Shown piece by piece: positions 52,794-60,622 of a stretch of 64,000 nt of DNA. Under the pieces are notes generated by a model. The model was not told the origin of the DNA, did not search any database, and saw only the letters and a program-made list of their open reading frames with translations. The number at the start of each line of letters is the position of its first letter. The first letter of the stretch is position 1. The position numbers were made by a program, and so were the translations under genes. This DNA is from JADLGL01 sp963823045 (GTDB lineage Bacteria > Pseudomonadota > Alphaproteobacteria > Rhizobiales > Kaistiaceae), in contig CAWGKA010000003.1 in NCBI GenBank assembly GCA_963823045.1, positions 124,001 to 188,000 of the forward strand, written 5' to 3'.

Positions 52794-53042
52794 ATGGCCG
52801 AACGCATCGTGCCGCATTTCCAGAACGACGCCGGCGTCGACCGCATCGAGATCGGCGTGCGCGAGTTCAAATGCATTGGGGCGAACCCGCCCTTCGATCA
52901 TCCGCATATCTTCATCGATCTTGGCGACGATGACGAGGCTGTGTGCGGCTATTGCTCGACCGTCTATCGCTTCAATTCGACGCTATCGCCGACCGAGACC
53001 ATTCCGCCCGGCCATCTCGTCGCGGAAGCGGCGTTCACCTGA
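52794..53042 (+). CDS. Zinc-finger domain protein, NDUFS6/CHCC type
   Basis: The 82-residue protein has CIGANPPFDHPHIFIDLGDDDE followed by CGYCSTVYRF, giving the C-x8-H-x11-C-x2-C zinc site of the CHCC family related to complex I subunit NDUFS6. The start at 52794 follows a GGAG at 11 bases; an ATG 11 codons upstream is possible. In alphaproteobacteria these small proteins are linked to complex I assembly. The gene is divergent from cysE. Confidence 0.88.
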   Translation: MAERIVPHFQNDAGVDRIEIGVREFKCIGANPPFDHPHIFIDLGDDDEAVCGYCSTVYRFNSTLSPTETIPPGHLVAEAAFT

Positions 53043-53063
53043 CCTGCCGCTGACGAGCGGGCG

Positions 53064-54296
53064 TTGGGCAAGACGCCATCCATCGTCATCGCCGGAGGGG
53101 GCATAGGCGGGCTCAGCGCCGCTCTCGCCTGCGCCGCGGCCGGATTTGAGGTGCGCGTCCTGGAGCGCTCGCCGAGCCCGACGACTGCCGGAGCAGGCAT
53201 CCAGATTACGCCAAATGCGGGACGGGTCCTGGCTGAATTGGGCCTTGAGGCGGCGATCTCAAGCGTCGCCGCCGAACCGAAAAGCATCGACATTCACAGC
53301 TGGCGGGGTGGCCGGATCGTGCGGCTGCCACTCGGACAGCGCTTCGCGAAGCGCTACCGCATGCCCTATCGCACCGTCCATCGCGCCGACCTGCTGCAGG
53401 CGCTCGTCGAGGCAGCCGACGCGCATTCGCAGATCGAGCTGATGTTCGGCTGGGAGTTGGTGGAGTTTGCGCTCCATCCCCAGGGCCTGACGGTGTTGGC
53501 GCATCAGGATGGAACGCATCGTGAGTTCGCTGCGGACGCTCTGATCGGCGCCGACGGCATCGGCTCCTTTATCCGCTCCGTGATGCCCAATGCGCGGCCA
53601 CGCGTCCCGACCGGGCGCTCGGCATGGCGGGCGGTCATCAAAGCCGAACACGCGCCCGAGTCGCTCCTTCGCGATCGCGTTGGCCTATGGCTCGGACGTA
53701 GCGGGCATGTCGTCCATTACCCGGTACGCGGCGGCAAGGAGTTCAACATCGTGGTCGTCGCCGACGACGCCGGCCCGCCCCACCGCAGCGACTTCGACGA
53801 TGTGCGTCGCCGAATGCGCCGCTGGGCGGCTCCCGTTGGGACGCTGCTGAATCTCGAAGCGGACTGGCTGTGCTGGCCGATCGGCACGGTGAAACCCGCT
53901 GGGCCATGGCATTCCGGTCCGGTCGCGCTCCTCGGCGACGCAGCCCACGCGATGGCGCCCTATCTGGCGCAAGGCGGCGCCATGGCGATCGAGGATGCGG
54001 CGGTGCTGGCGAAGGAGTTGGCCGCCTCGCCAGACGACATTCCACGCGCCCTCGCCAGATACGAGGCGGCGCGAAAGCCGCGCGTCAGGCGGGTCTGGCG
54101 AGCCGCGCACCGCGCCGCGGACCTCTATCATATGGGCGCACTCACGGGCGCCCTGCGCAACGTCGTCATGCGCATTCTCGGCGGCAGCGGCCTCGCCTGG
54201 CGCTATGCCTGGATCTATCGCTGGCGTCCGCCAAAAAGAAGGACGCGCCACCCTGAGGCGGCGCGTCCAGCATCGGAAGACGCGATCGTCAGTTGA
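53064..54296 (+). CDS. FAD-dependent aromatic-ring-type monooxygenase
   Basis: The 410-residue protein starts with a TTG and has the Rossmann motif IVIAGGGIGGLSAALACAAAG, the FAD/NADPH motif LIGADGIGSFIR and the second FAD motif VALLGDAAHAMAPYLAQGGAMAIEDA. This is the UbiH/salicylate-hydroxylase class. Substrate is unknown; ubiquinone or an aromatic acid are both possible. The last 8 bp overlap the convergent msrA gene. It lies 21 bp after the zinc-finger gene and may be cotranscribed. Confidence 0.9.
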   Translation: MGKTPSIVIAGGGIGGLSAALACAAAGFEVRVLERSPSPTTAGAGIQITPNAGRVLAELGLEAAISSVAAEPKSIDIHSWRGGRIVRLPLGQRFAKRYRMPYRTVHRADLLQALVEAADAHSQIELMFGWELVEFALHPQGLTVLAHQDGTHREFAADALIGADGIGSFIRSVMPNARPRVPTGRSAWRAVIKAEHAPESLLRDRVGLWLGRSGHVVHYPVRGGKEFNIVVVADDAGPPHRSDFDDVRRRMRRWAAPVGTLLNLEADWLCWPIGTVKPAGPWHSGPVALLGDAAHAMAPYLAQGGAMAIEDAAVLAKELAASPDDIPRALARYEAARKPRVRRVWRAAHRAADLYHMGALTGALRNVVMRILGGSGLAWRYAWIYRWRPPKRRTRHPEAARPASEDAIVS

Positions 54297-55066
54297 CGAG
54301 GTCCGGGTTGGTCGCGGCCACGAGAAGTGGCGAGCTGCGCCAATATTCGGGGAACAGCGCCTGAAGGTGGTCGACCTTCGGGTAATCCCAATAGCGCAGA
54401 TAGCCGATGTTCGCGCCGTGCGGGTCGTTGGCCCCGTCATTGGCCAGATAGTCCTGATGGTAGGCTTCAGCGGGATAGAAGGCTTGCAGCGACGTGACCT
54501 GGGTCACGATCGGGCCGGAGTAGATTCCCGCGGCGTTGAGCTGGGCGATATAGGCGCCCGCGGTCGCGGCCTGCTGCGGGTTCGTCGTGAATATCTCATT
54601 GCGGTATTGCGTGCCGATGTCCGAGCCCTGCCGGTTCAGCTCGTGTCGGGTCGGTCGCGACCGAGAAGAAGATGCGCAGCAACTCGCCAAACGAAACGAC
54701 CTGCGGATTGTAAGTGATGCGGACGGCCTCGGCGTGACCGGTGTCGCCCCTGCCGATCTGCCCATAGGTCGCCGTGTTGGCGGCGCCCCCGGAATACCCG
54801 GACACGGCGCTGGTAACGCCGTTGACGTGCTGGAAGACCGCCTGAACGCCCCAGAAGCAGCCGCCCGCGAGAACGACCGTCTCGCTCTCCGACGTCGTCT
54901 CAGGGTCGAGGGTGGCGTGCGGGAGAACCCAATAGTCGTCGGGTCCGGCCGCGCTTGTCGTGGTGGCGATGCCTGCGATGCCGATCGCACCCGCAAGCGC
55001 GAGCCCGATAGCGATGGACGAACGTCGGTTCCCCGATCTTTCCGTCCGCGAATTGGAGAACAGCAT
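54289..55066 (-). CDS. msrA: Peptide methionine sulfoxide reductase MsrA, exported (frame break)
   Basis: From the ATG at 55066 (GGAG eight bases upstream) there is a leader with the helix SIAIGLALAGAIGIAGIATTT, then VVLAGGCFWGVQAVF with the catalytic cysteine and SGYSGG. An extra base near 54644 breaks the frame; removal restores DPTELNRQGSDIGTQYRNEIF and YHQDYLANDGANDP. The repaired length is 258 residues. MsrA repairs oxidised methionine; the leader predicts a periplasmic or membrane-anchored form, unlike the common cytosolic one. Confidence 0.92.
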
Positions 55067-55224
55067 TCGTTCCGCTCCTCTAAACGAGTGCAAGTAGTGA
55101 GGCGTGACTTCAGCGCCCGGTGTAAGGCTAATGTAGGGACGCTCGTGTGGATACGTGAATCACAAGGGCGCGAAACCCTTGATTCTGCTTACACTTGCTC
55201 GTGAGCAACAACACCGATCCGTGA

Positions 55225-56022
55225 TCAATCCATCAGCAGGCTGTCATCGTCGATGGCCTTGCCGCCGCGGAATTGGCGGAACTTGGCGACGAGGTCTTCC
55301 ATCGTCAGGCCGGCGCGTTCCTCGCCGCGAACGTCGAGCATGACCCTGCCCTCATGGAGCATGATGGTGCGCGTGCCGACGCTGAGCGCCTGACTCATCG
55401 AATGCGTCACCATAAGCGTCGTGAGTTTCTCCTCGGCGACGACCTTGGTCGTGAGTTCGATGACAAACTCGGCCATGCCCGGATCGAGCGCGGCGGTGTG
55501 CTCATCGAGAAGAAGGACGCTCGACGGCGCGAGCGTGGCCATCACCAGCGACAGCGCCTGGCGCTGACCGCCGGACAGAAGGCCCATCCGATCGCCGAGC
55601 CGGTTCTCAAGGCCAAGCCCGAGATGTGTCAGCCGTTCGCGGAATTGCGCCCGTCTCGCCGGCGTCACGGCAAGACCGAGGCCGCGCCGCCCGCCGCGGG
55701 CAACGGCAAGTGCCATGTTCTCTTCCAGGCTGAGTTCGGCGCAACTGCCGGCGAGCGGGTCCTGAAACACGCGGGCGATCAACGGGGATCGCTGCGCGGT
55801 CGTCCGCCGTGTGACGTCGGTCCCATCGATGACGACGCGGCCGGCGGTCGGGCGGATGTCGCCTGCGACGGCGGCCAGCAGCGTGGATTTTCCAGCGCCG
55901 TTTGAACCGATCACGCTGACGAACTCGCCGGCCTCGACTTTGAGGTCGATGCCGTTGATAGCGTGCTTCTCCAGCGGCGTACCACGGCCGAAGGTGATGG
56001 CGAGATCGCTGACTTCGATCAT
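55225..56022 (-). CDS. ABC transporter ATP-binding protein
   Basis: The 265-residue ATPase has Walker A GSNGAGKST near residue 40, the Q-loop, the signature LSGGQRQALSLV near 151 and Walker B SVLLLDEHTAALD. The last residues FRGGKAIDDDSLLMD form a short tail. It overlaps the permease gene by 4 bp and powers the uptake system encoded at 55225-58021. Confidence 0.95.
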   Translation of the reverse strand: MIEVSDLAITFGRGTPLEKHAINGIDLKVEAGEFVSVIGSNGAGKSTLLAAVAGDIRPTAGRVVIDGTDVTRRTTAQRSPLIARVFQDPLAGSCAELSLEENMALAVARGGRRGLGLAVTPARRAQFRERLTHLGLGLENRLGDRMGLLSGGQRQALSLVMATLAPSSVLLLDEHTAALDPGMAEFVIELTTKVVAEEKLTTLMVTHSMSQALSVGTRTIMLHEGRVMLDVRGEERAGLTMEDLVAKFRQFRGGKAIDDDSLLMD

Positions 56023-56909
56023 CGCGCCCTCCGCTTCAAGAGCCTCGGCACGATCAGCGCCGCGGCAACGAGGATCGCCGTGATCAGCTTCAGATCGGAG
56101 GAGTTGAAGAGCTTGACCTCGAGCGCCTCCTGCAGCGCAAGGCGATAGAACAGCGATCCGATCACGCAGCCGATAATCGCGCCCCAGATGCGCCGCACCG
56201 GGAAGAGCGTCTCGCCAATGATCAGCGCCGCGAGACCGACGACGATGGTGCCGGTGCCGGTGGTGATGTCGGCGAAGCCATTCGTCTGCGTGAACAGCGA
56301 TCCAGCCAGCGCGACGAGGCCGTTCGACAGCGCCATGCCGACAAAGGTGTTGAAGCCGGTGCTAATGCCCTGCGAGCGCGCCATGCGAGGGTTGGCGCCG
56401 GTCGCGCGCATGCCGAGACCGAAATTGCTCGACAGGAACCAGACGACACAGCCACCAGCGATCAGCACGACGACGCCGAGGAAGATCGGACCGACAAGCG
56501 TCGAGTTGATGCCGAGATTCTCGAACGGCGTGAGGATCGTTTCCTGCCGCAGCAACGAAACGTTCGATCGCCCCATGACACGTATCGATATCGAGAAGAG
56601 CGCGATCATCGTCAGGATCGACGCGAGCAGATTGAGGATCTTGCCCCAGACATTGAGGAAGGCCGTCGCAAGCCCGGCGCACATGCCGCCGCCAATGGCG
56701 ATCAGCGTCGCGAGCCACGGATTGACGCCGGCAACGATCAGGGAGGCGGTGATCGCGCCACCCAGCGGGAACGAACCGTCGACGGTGAGGTCGGGGAAAT
56801 CCAGAACGCGAAACGACAGGTAAATCGCTATGCCGACAAGGGCGTAGATCAGCCCGACCTCGATCGCGGTCCAGAATGAAATCGCGGAAAGATTGAGTAT
56901 CGGCGACAC
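56019..56909 (-). CDS. ABC transporter permease
   Basis: The 296-residue protein has about eight or nine membrane helices, for example FWTAIEVGLIYALVGIAIYL near residue 12 and the region GFADITTGTGTIVVGLAALIIGE with the coupling segment. It is related to the branched-chain amino-acid type permeases (BPD_transp_2). A single permease gene implies a homodimer. It lies between the ATPase and the solute-binding protein. Confidence 0.93.
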   Translation of the reverse strand: MSPILNLSAISFWTAIEVGLIYALVGIAIYLSFRVLDFPDLTVDGSFPLGGAITASLIVAGVNPWLATLIAIGGGMCAGLATAFLNVWGKILNLLASILTMIALFSISIRVMGRSNVSLLRQETILTPFENLGINSTLVGPIFLGVVVLIAGGCVVWFLSSNFGLGMRATGANPRMARSQGISTGFNTFVGMALSNGLVALAGSLFTQTNGFADITTGTGTIVVGLAALIIGETLFPVRRIWGAIIGCVIGSLFYRLALQEALEVKLFNSSDLKLITAILVAAALIVPRLLKRRAR

Positions 56910-56994
56910 GCGCTGCCGTCCCCTCGCCCCTCAGACAGACGCTGGCCGCCGGATAGGCCGGTTGCCCGGCGCTATCGCAGCGGCCTAGCCTGTC

Positions 56995-57017
56995 GCCTCC
57001 CCCGAAACGGGAGAGGC
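56995..57017 (-). promoter_or_regulatory. Intercistronic hairpin between binding-protein and permease genes
   Basis: On the transcribed strand GCCTCTCCCG pairs with CGGGGGAGGC, including one U-G pair, with a three-base loop. It lies 23 bp after the stop of the solute-binding gene. Such hairpins commonly stabilise or partly terminate the message so that the binding protein is made in excess over the membrane parts. Confidence 0.55.
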
Positions 57018-57039
57018 GCTGTTGGAAGCCCGTTCGGGC

Positions 57040-58021
57040 CTATTGGATCACCGTCGCCGCGCGATCGATCACCGCCTGCGGCACAGTCACACCCATGCGG
57101 GCCGCTGCGTCGAGATTGACGAACAGATCACCGCCGGTGGCGAACTGGACCGGGATATCGCCCGGGTTCTCGCCGTTGAGGATGCGAACGACAACCTCAC
57201 CAGCCTGCACGCCGTGCAAGTAGTAATTGAAGCCGATCGAGGCGAGCGCACCGCGGTTCACGCTGTCCGTATCGCCGGTGTAGAGCGGGATCTTGGCATC
57301 CTCCGCAACGCCGATCACCGCCTCAAGAGCGCTGACGACGGTGTTGTCGGTGGGCACGTAGATCGCATCGACATGGCCGACCAGCGAAGCGGCGGCGGCC
57401 TGGACCTCGGACGAGCTGTTGGCCGTGGCTTCGACGACGGTCATGCCGGCGGCTTCGGCGTACTGATGCAGCAGGGCGACAAGCACGACGGCATTGGCCT
57501 CGGCCGGGTTGTAGATGACGCCAACGGTCTGAACGTCCGGCGTGATCTCCTTCATCAGCGCAACCTGCTGATCAACCGGCGTCAGATCGGACGTACCGGT
57601 GATGTTGCCGCCCGGATGATTGATGTCGGTGACGAGGCCGGCGGCGACCGGATCGGTTACGGCAGCGAACACGATCGGGATGTCAGACGTCGCGGCGGCA
57701 GCGGCCTGGGCCGACGGCGTCGAGATCGGGACGATGACGGTGGCGCCGTTGCCGACGAAGGTGTTGGCGATCTGCGCGGCGATGGTCGGGTCGCCTTGCG
57801 CTGATTTCATAGTTGAAGTTGATCGCGGTACCGGTGCAGGTCACGCCGGCCGGAAGGTCCGCCGCGCAGAAACCAGCGGCGGCCAACGCGTCGCGGACGC
57901 CGTCACGGACTGCATCGAGGGCCGGATGCTCGACGATCGCGGTGACATCCACGGTGATCGTCTGGGCAAAGGCGGGGCTGGCAATCAGCATTCCCGCAAG
58001 GGCATAGGCAAGCTTACGCAT
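57040..58021 (-). CDS. ABC transporter solute-binding protein, ABC_sub_bind (TrpX/TrpY-like) family (frame break)
   Basis: The ATG at 58021 opens a signal peptide ending SPAFA. The protein has VTAIVEHPALDAVRDGVRDAL, a break near 57806 where one A of a run is surplus (restoring NYESAQGDPTIAAQIANTFV), then GTSDLTPVDQQVALMKEITPD and GVIYNPAEANAV. The repaired length is 326 residues. The PF04392 type often binds aromatic amino acids or related ligands, but the ligand cannot be read here. It is the first gene of the three-gene operon. Confidence 0.9.
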
Positions 58022-58124
58022 ATTTCTCTCCCCTTGAGTGTGCCCCGCTATCCACGCGGGGCTTGGCGCGAGAGCACGATTTTTCGTCCACGAAGTCAAT
58101 CGGCTACGCTATCCAGCCGGCCAG

Positions 58125-58547
58125 CTAGTCGTCCACGGCCGGGCGTCCGCGCTGCTGCTTCGTTGCCGAACGGCGGGCCTTGGCGGCCAGGCGCTCCCGC
58201 TTTGCCGAGAGCGTCGGTTGGCCCGGCCGTCGCGGCTTCGGCGTTTCGGTGGCCCTGCGGATCAGCGCGACGAGCCGATCGACGGCATCGGCGCGATTGC
58301 GCTCCAGCGTGCGGAAGCGTTCGGCGCGAATGACGATCTCGCCTTCCTGGTTGAGCCGCGATCCCGCCAGCTTCTGCAGCCGCTCCTTGACGAAATCCGG
58401 CAGCGATGGCGAACGGCGCACGTCGAAGCGCAACTGCACCGCCGTCGCTACCTTGTTGACGTTCTGCCCGCCCGGGCCGGAGGAGCGGATGAAGCTCTCG
58501 ACTAGCTCGGACTCATCGATCGCAATGTGATCGGTCACCGGAATCAT
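58125..58547 (-). CDS. arfB: Alternative ribosome-rescue factor ArfB (YaeJ)
   Basis: From the ATG at 58547 the protein has 140 residues with FIRSSGPGGQNVNKVATAVQL, the GGQ motif of peptidyl-tRNA hydrolysis, and a lysine- and arginine-rich C-terminal tail from about residue 105, which in ArfB enters the empty mRNA channel. The lack of a codon-recognition domain separates it from RF1 and RF2. It releases stalled ribosomes in the cytoplasm. Confidence 0.95.
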   Translation of the reverse strand: MIPVTDHIAIDESELVESFIRSSGPGGQNVNKVATAVQLRFDVRRSPSLPDFVKERLQKLAGSRLNQEGEIVIRAERFRTLERNRADAVDRLVALIRRATETPKPRRPGQPTLSAKRERLAAKARRSATKQQRGRPAVDD

Positions 58548-58626
58548 GCTGCTGCGCCTCCGCTCCGCCGGTACCATATTTTGTTGTCGCGTCCTTGCAC
58601 GTCGGTTAGGGCAGTCCTATTTTCGA

Positions 58627-58642
58627 TATATCGTAAGATATA
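58627..58642. promoter_or_regulatory. Putative PadR operator
   Basis: TATATC-GTAA-GATATA is a perfect 6-bp dyad about a four-base centre, directly before the GGAG of the padR gene. The same region has an overlapping CGATATATCG palindrome. PadR proteins usually bind AT-rich dyads of this kind and repress their own gene, so autoregulation is inferred. Confidence 0.65.
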
Positions 58643-58652
58643 GGAGTGTCCC

Positions 58653-59309
58653 ATGGACTATCGATATGGATGCGGCCCGGGAGACTTTCGTTTCGCCGGC
58701 CGCCAGGGCGGGCGCGGCTCTGGCCCGTTCGGCTTTGAATTTAGCGGGCGCGGCGGGCCCGGCGGCGGAGGCTTCCGCTTCGGCCGCATGCTGCGCGACG
58801 GCGATTTGCGCCTCATCGCGCTGGCCCTGATCGAACAGGAGCCTCGCCACGGCTACGACATCATCAAGGCTCTGGAGGAGCGCTCAGGCGGCTTCTACAG
58901 CCCTAGCCCCGGTGTCGTTTATCCGACCCTCACCTTCCTCGAGGAGGCCGGCTATGTGACATCGGCCAGCGAGGGCAACAAGAAGGTCTATTCCATCTCC
59001 GAAGCCGGCAAGGCTCATCTCGACGAGAACCGCGAGACGGTCGATGCCGCGTTTGAGCAGATGGGGGCGTTTGCGGAGAAGATGCAGCGCGCCCGCAAAT
59101 GGTTCGACTGGGCCGAAGGCAGCTGGCAGGACCGGCCCGATGGCGAGCCGAAGACCGAGACGCTGAAGGACCTCGATCAGGCGCGCCGGCGACTGCGCGC
59201 CCTCATCCTCGCGGCAACGGAAGGCACCGAAGATGACCAGCGCAAAGTCACCGAAGCGCTGCAGCGCGCCGCCGACGAAATCCTCGGCAAGGGCGCAGGA
59301 GCGCACTAG
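58653..59309 (+). CDS. PadR-family transcriptional regulator
   Basis: The 218-residue protein begins with an unusual Gly/Arg/Phe-rich tail of about 45 residues (GPGDFRFAGRQGGRGSGPFG and further), then the PadR winged helix LRLIALALIEQEPRHGYDIIKALEERSGG with SPGVVYPTLTFLEEAGYV, and a C-terminal helical dimer part with LDENRETVDAAFEQMGAFAEKM. GGAG lies six bases before the ATG. Many Hyphomicrobiales PadR proteins carry such tails. Target genes other than itself are unknown. Confidence 0.92.
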   Translation: MDYRYGCGPGDFRFAGRQGGRGSGPFGFEFSGRGGPGGGGFRFGRMLRDGDLRLIALALIEQEPRHGYDIIKALEERSGGFYSPSPGVVYPTLTFLEEAGYVTSASEGNKKVYSISEAGKAHLDENRETVDAAFEQMGAFAEKMQRARKWFDWAEGSWQDRPDGEPKTETLKDLDQARRRLRALILAATEGTEDDQRKVTEALQRAADEILGKGAGAH

Positions 59310-59390
59310 CACAGACCAGGATGGCGGCGCAGCACGGGCTGGGCCCTGCTGTGCCGCCATCCCATCGCAATCCTCGCGCCGACTGTTCGC

Positions 59391-59714
59391 TTAGACGGCG
59401 GTGCGTTGCCAGGCGTCGAAGGTCTGAAGCCTGGCGCCGAGCGCCGCGTAGTCGACGCGGAAATACCCGTCGCCGCCGCGGATGACGGCGTCCGGCCGGA
59501 CCTCGAGAAGATCTTGCGCCATCACGCCGACATACTCCTGATCGCTCCAAAGGTATTTGTAGCGATAGAGGTCGATATCGCCGTCAAGCTGGCCGACCTT
59601 GGCGATATCGCGCTTGAGCCGCCGGTCGGACGGGGCAGGCACGCACCCCGCGCCCATCAGAAATGGCAGCGCGGCAAGCGTTACCCAGGGAACCCATCTA
59701 TGCAATTTGCTCAT
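59391..59714 (-). CDS. Lipoprotein with an S74-type (endosialidase chaperone-like) domain
   Basis: The 107-residue protein has a lipoprotein leader with lipobox GAGC (cysteine near residue 24), then SDRRLKRDIAKVGQLDGDIDL, Y-rich strands and VGVMAQDLLEVRPDAVI, followed by YFRVDYAAL, the core of the peptidase S74 intramolecular chaperone. In phage tail spikes this domain trimerises the fibre and then cuts itself off; here it stands alone with almost no other protein attached. The catalytic S-K pair seems to be present as the SDRRLK motif. Function as a free lipoprotein is unknown. Confidence 0.8.
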   Translation of the reverse strand: MSKLHRWVPWVTLAALPFLMGAGCVPAPSDRRLKRDIAKVGQLDGDIDLYRYKYLWSDQEYVGVMAQDLLEVRPDAVIRGGDGYFRVDYAALGARLQTFDAWQRTAV

Positions 59715-59832
59715 CTGATTGCCTCCACATTTGCGCCCGCAGATTAGATCAGATTGGCTCCGTCGGCGAGATGGCGCTGAAGGTGAGTTCGCGTCCGCGA
59801 AAGACGAAGGCTAGCGCGCCGGCCTGCTTGCT

Positions 59833-60621
59833 TCACCGGCCGTAATAGACCGCCAGCTGGCTGATCTCGTCGGGCGTCAGCATCTGCGCCACGGTCCGCA
59901 TGAGGCCGTAGATATCATTGCCGCGCGTGCCCGTCGCAAAGGCCTGCAACTGGGTCGTCAGATAGGCGACGGGCTGCGAGCGGAGGACCGGCGTTCCCGT
60001 TGGGCCGCCCGCCAACAGATGGCAGGAATCGCAAGCGGGCAGACCGCGAGCAGTGTCGCCATGCGTCGTCAGCCTGACGATATCGTTGGCGACATCGCCC
60101 GCGACGAAGTCGGGGGCGGGCTGTGACGCGAAATACCGCGCCAAATCGGCCATCTGCTGCTGGGTCAGCCCGGCCGCCAGCCCGGCCATCACCGGCGACG
60201 GGCGATGGCCGTTCGAGAAATCCATGAGCTGCTTGTAGATCGCGGCCGCCGGCTCCCCTGCGAGATTGGGGAAGGCCGGGCTCGCCGCAATGCCGTTCTG
60301 CCCGTGGCAACCGGCACACTGTGCGGCGAGCGCCTGTCCGGCATCGGCATCCGCGTCACGCAGCAGACGTAATGTCTCCTGCGTCCACGCGACTTCCGTC
60401 GGCGGCGGCACGTCGGCGACCGTTGCCATCCACTCCGTGTCGTGTTCGCCGGCAGCGCCGAGCGAGCCCGACATGCCATGCTCGTCGCTGGCCGGCAGCA
60501 GCACGAACGCGACCAGCGCCGCGACGATCACCATGCCGACAACGCCGACCGTGGCCCAAATCACCCAGGGACGGTTGAGCGCGTTGGCGTCCGTGGCGGT
60601 TGGGGATCCGTCGTCGCTCAT
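59833..60621 (-). CDS. Membrane-anchored diheme c4-type cytochrome
   Basis: The 262-residue protein has an N-terminal membrane anchor near residues 20-42 and two cytochrome c domains: CAGCHGQNG near residue 101 with a methionine in the segment PSPVMAGLAAGL, and CDSCHLLAGG near 195 with methionines near the C-terminus. It starts 1 bp after the oxidase subunit I gene and probably donates electrons to that oxidase. Confidence 0.93.
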   Translation of the reverse strand: MSDDGSPTATDANALNRPWVIWATVGVVGMVIVAALVAFVLLPASDEHGMSGSLGAAGEHDTEWMATVADVPPPTEVAWTQETLRLLRDADADAGQALAAQCAGCHGQNGIAASPAFPNLAGEPAAAIYKQLMDFSNGHRPSPVMAGLAAGLTQQQMADLARYFASQPAPDFVAGDVANDIVRLTTHGDTARGLPACDSCHLLAGGPTGTPVLRSQPVAYLTTQLQAFATGTRGNDIYGLMRTVAQMLTPDEISQLAVYYGR

Positions 60622-60622
60622 G

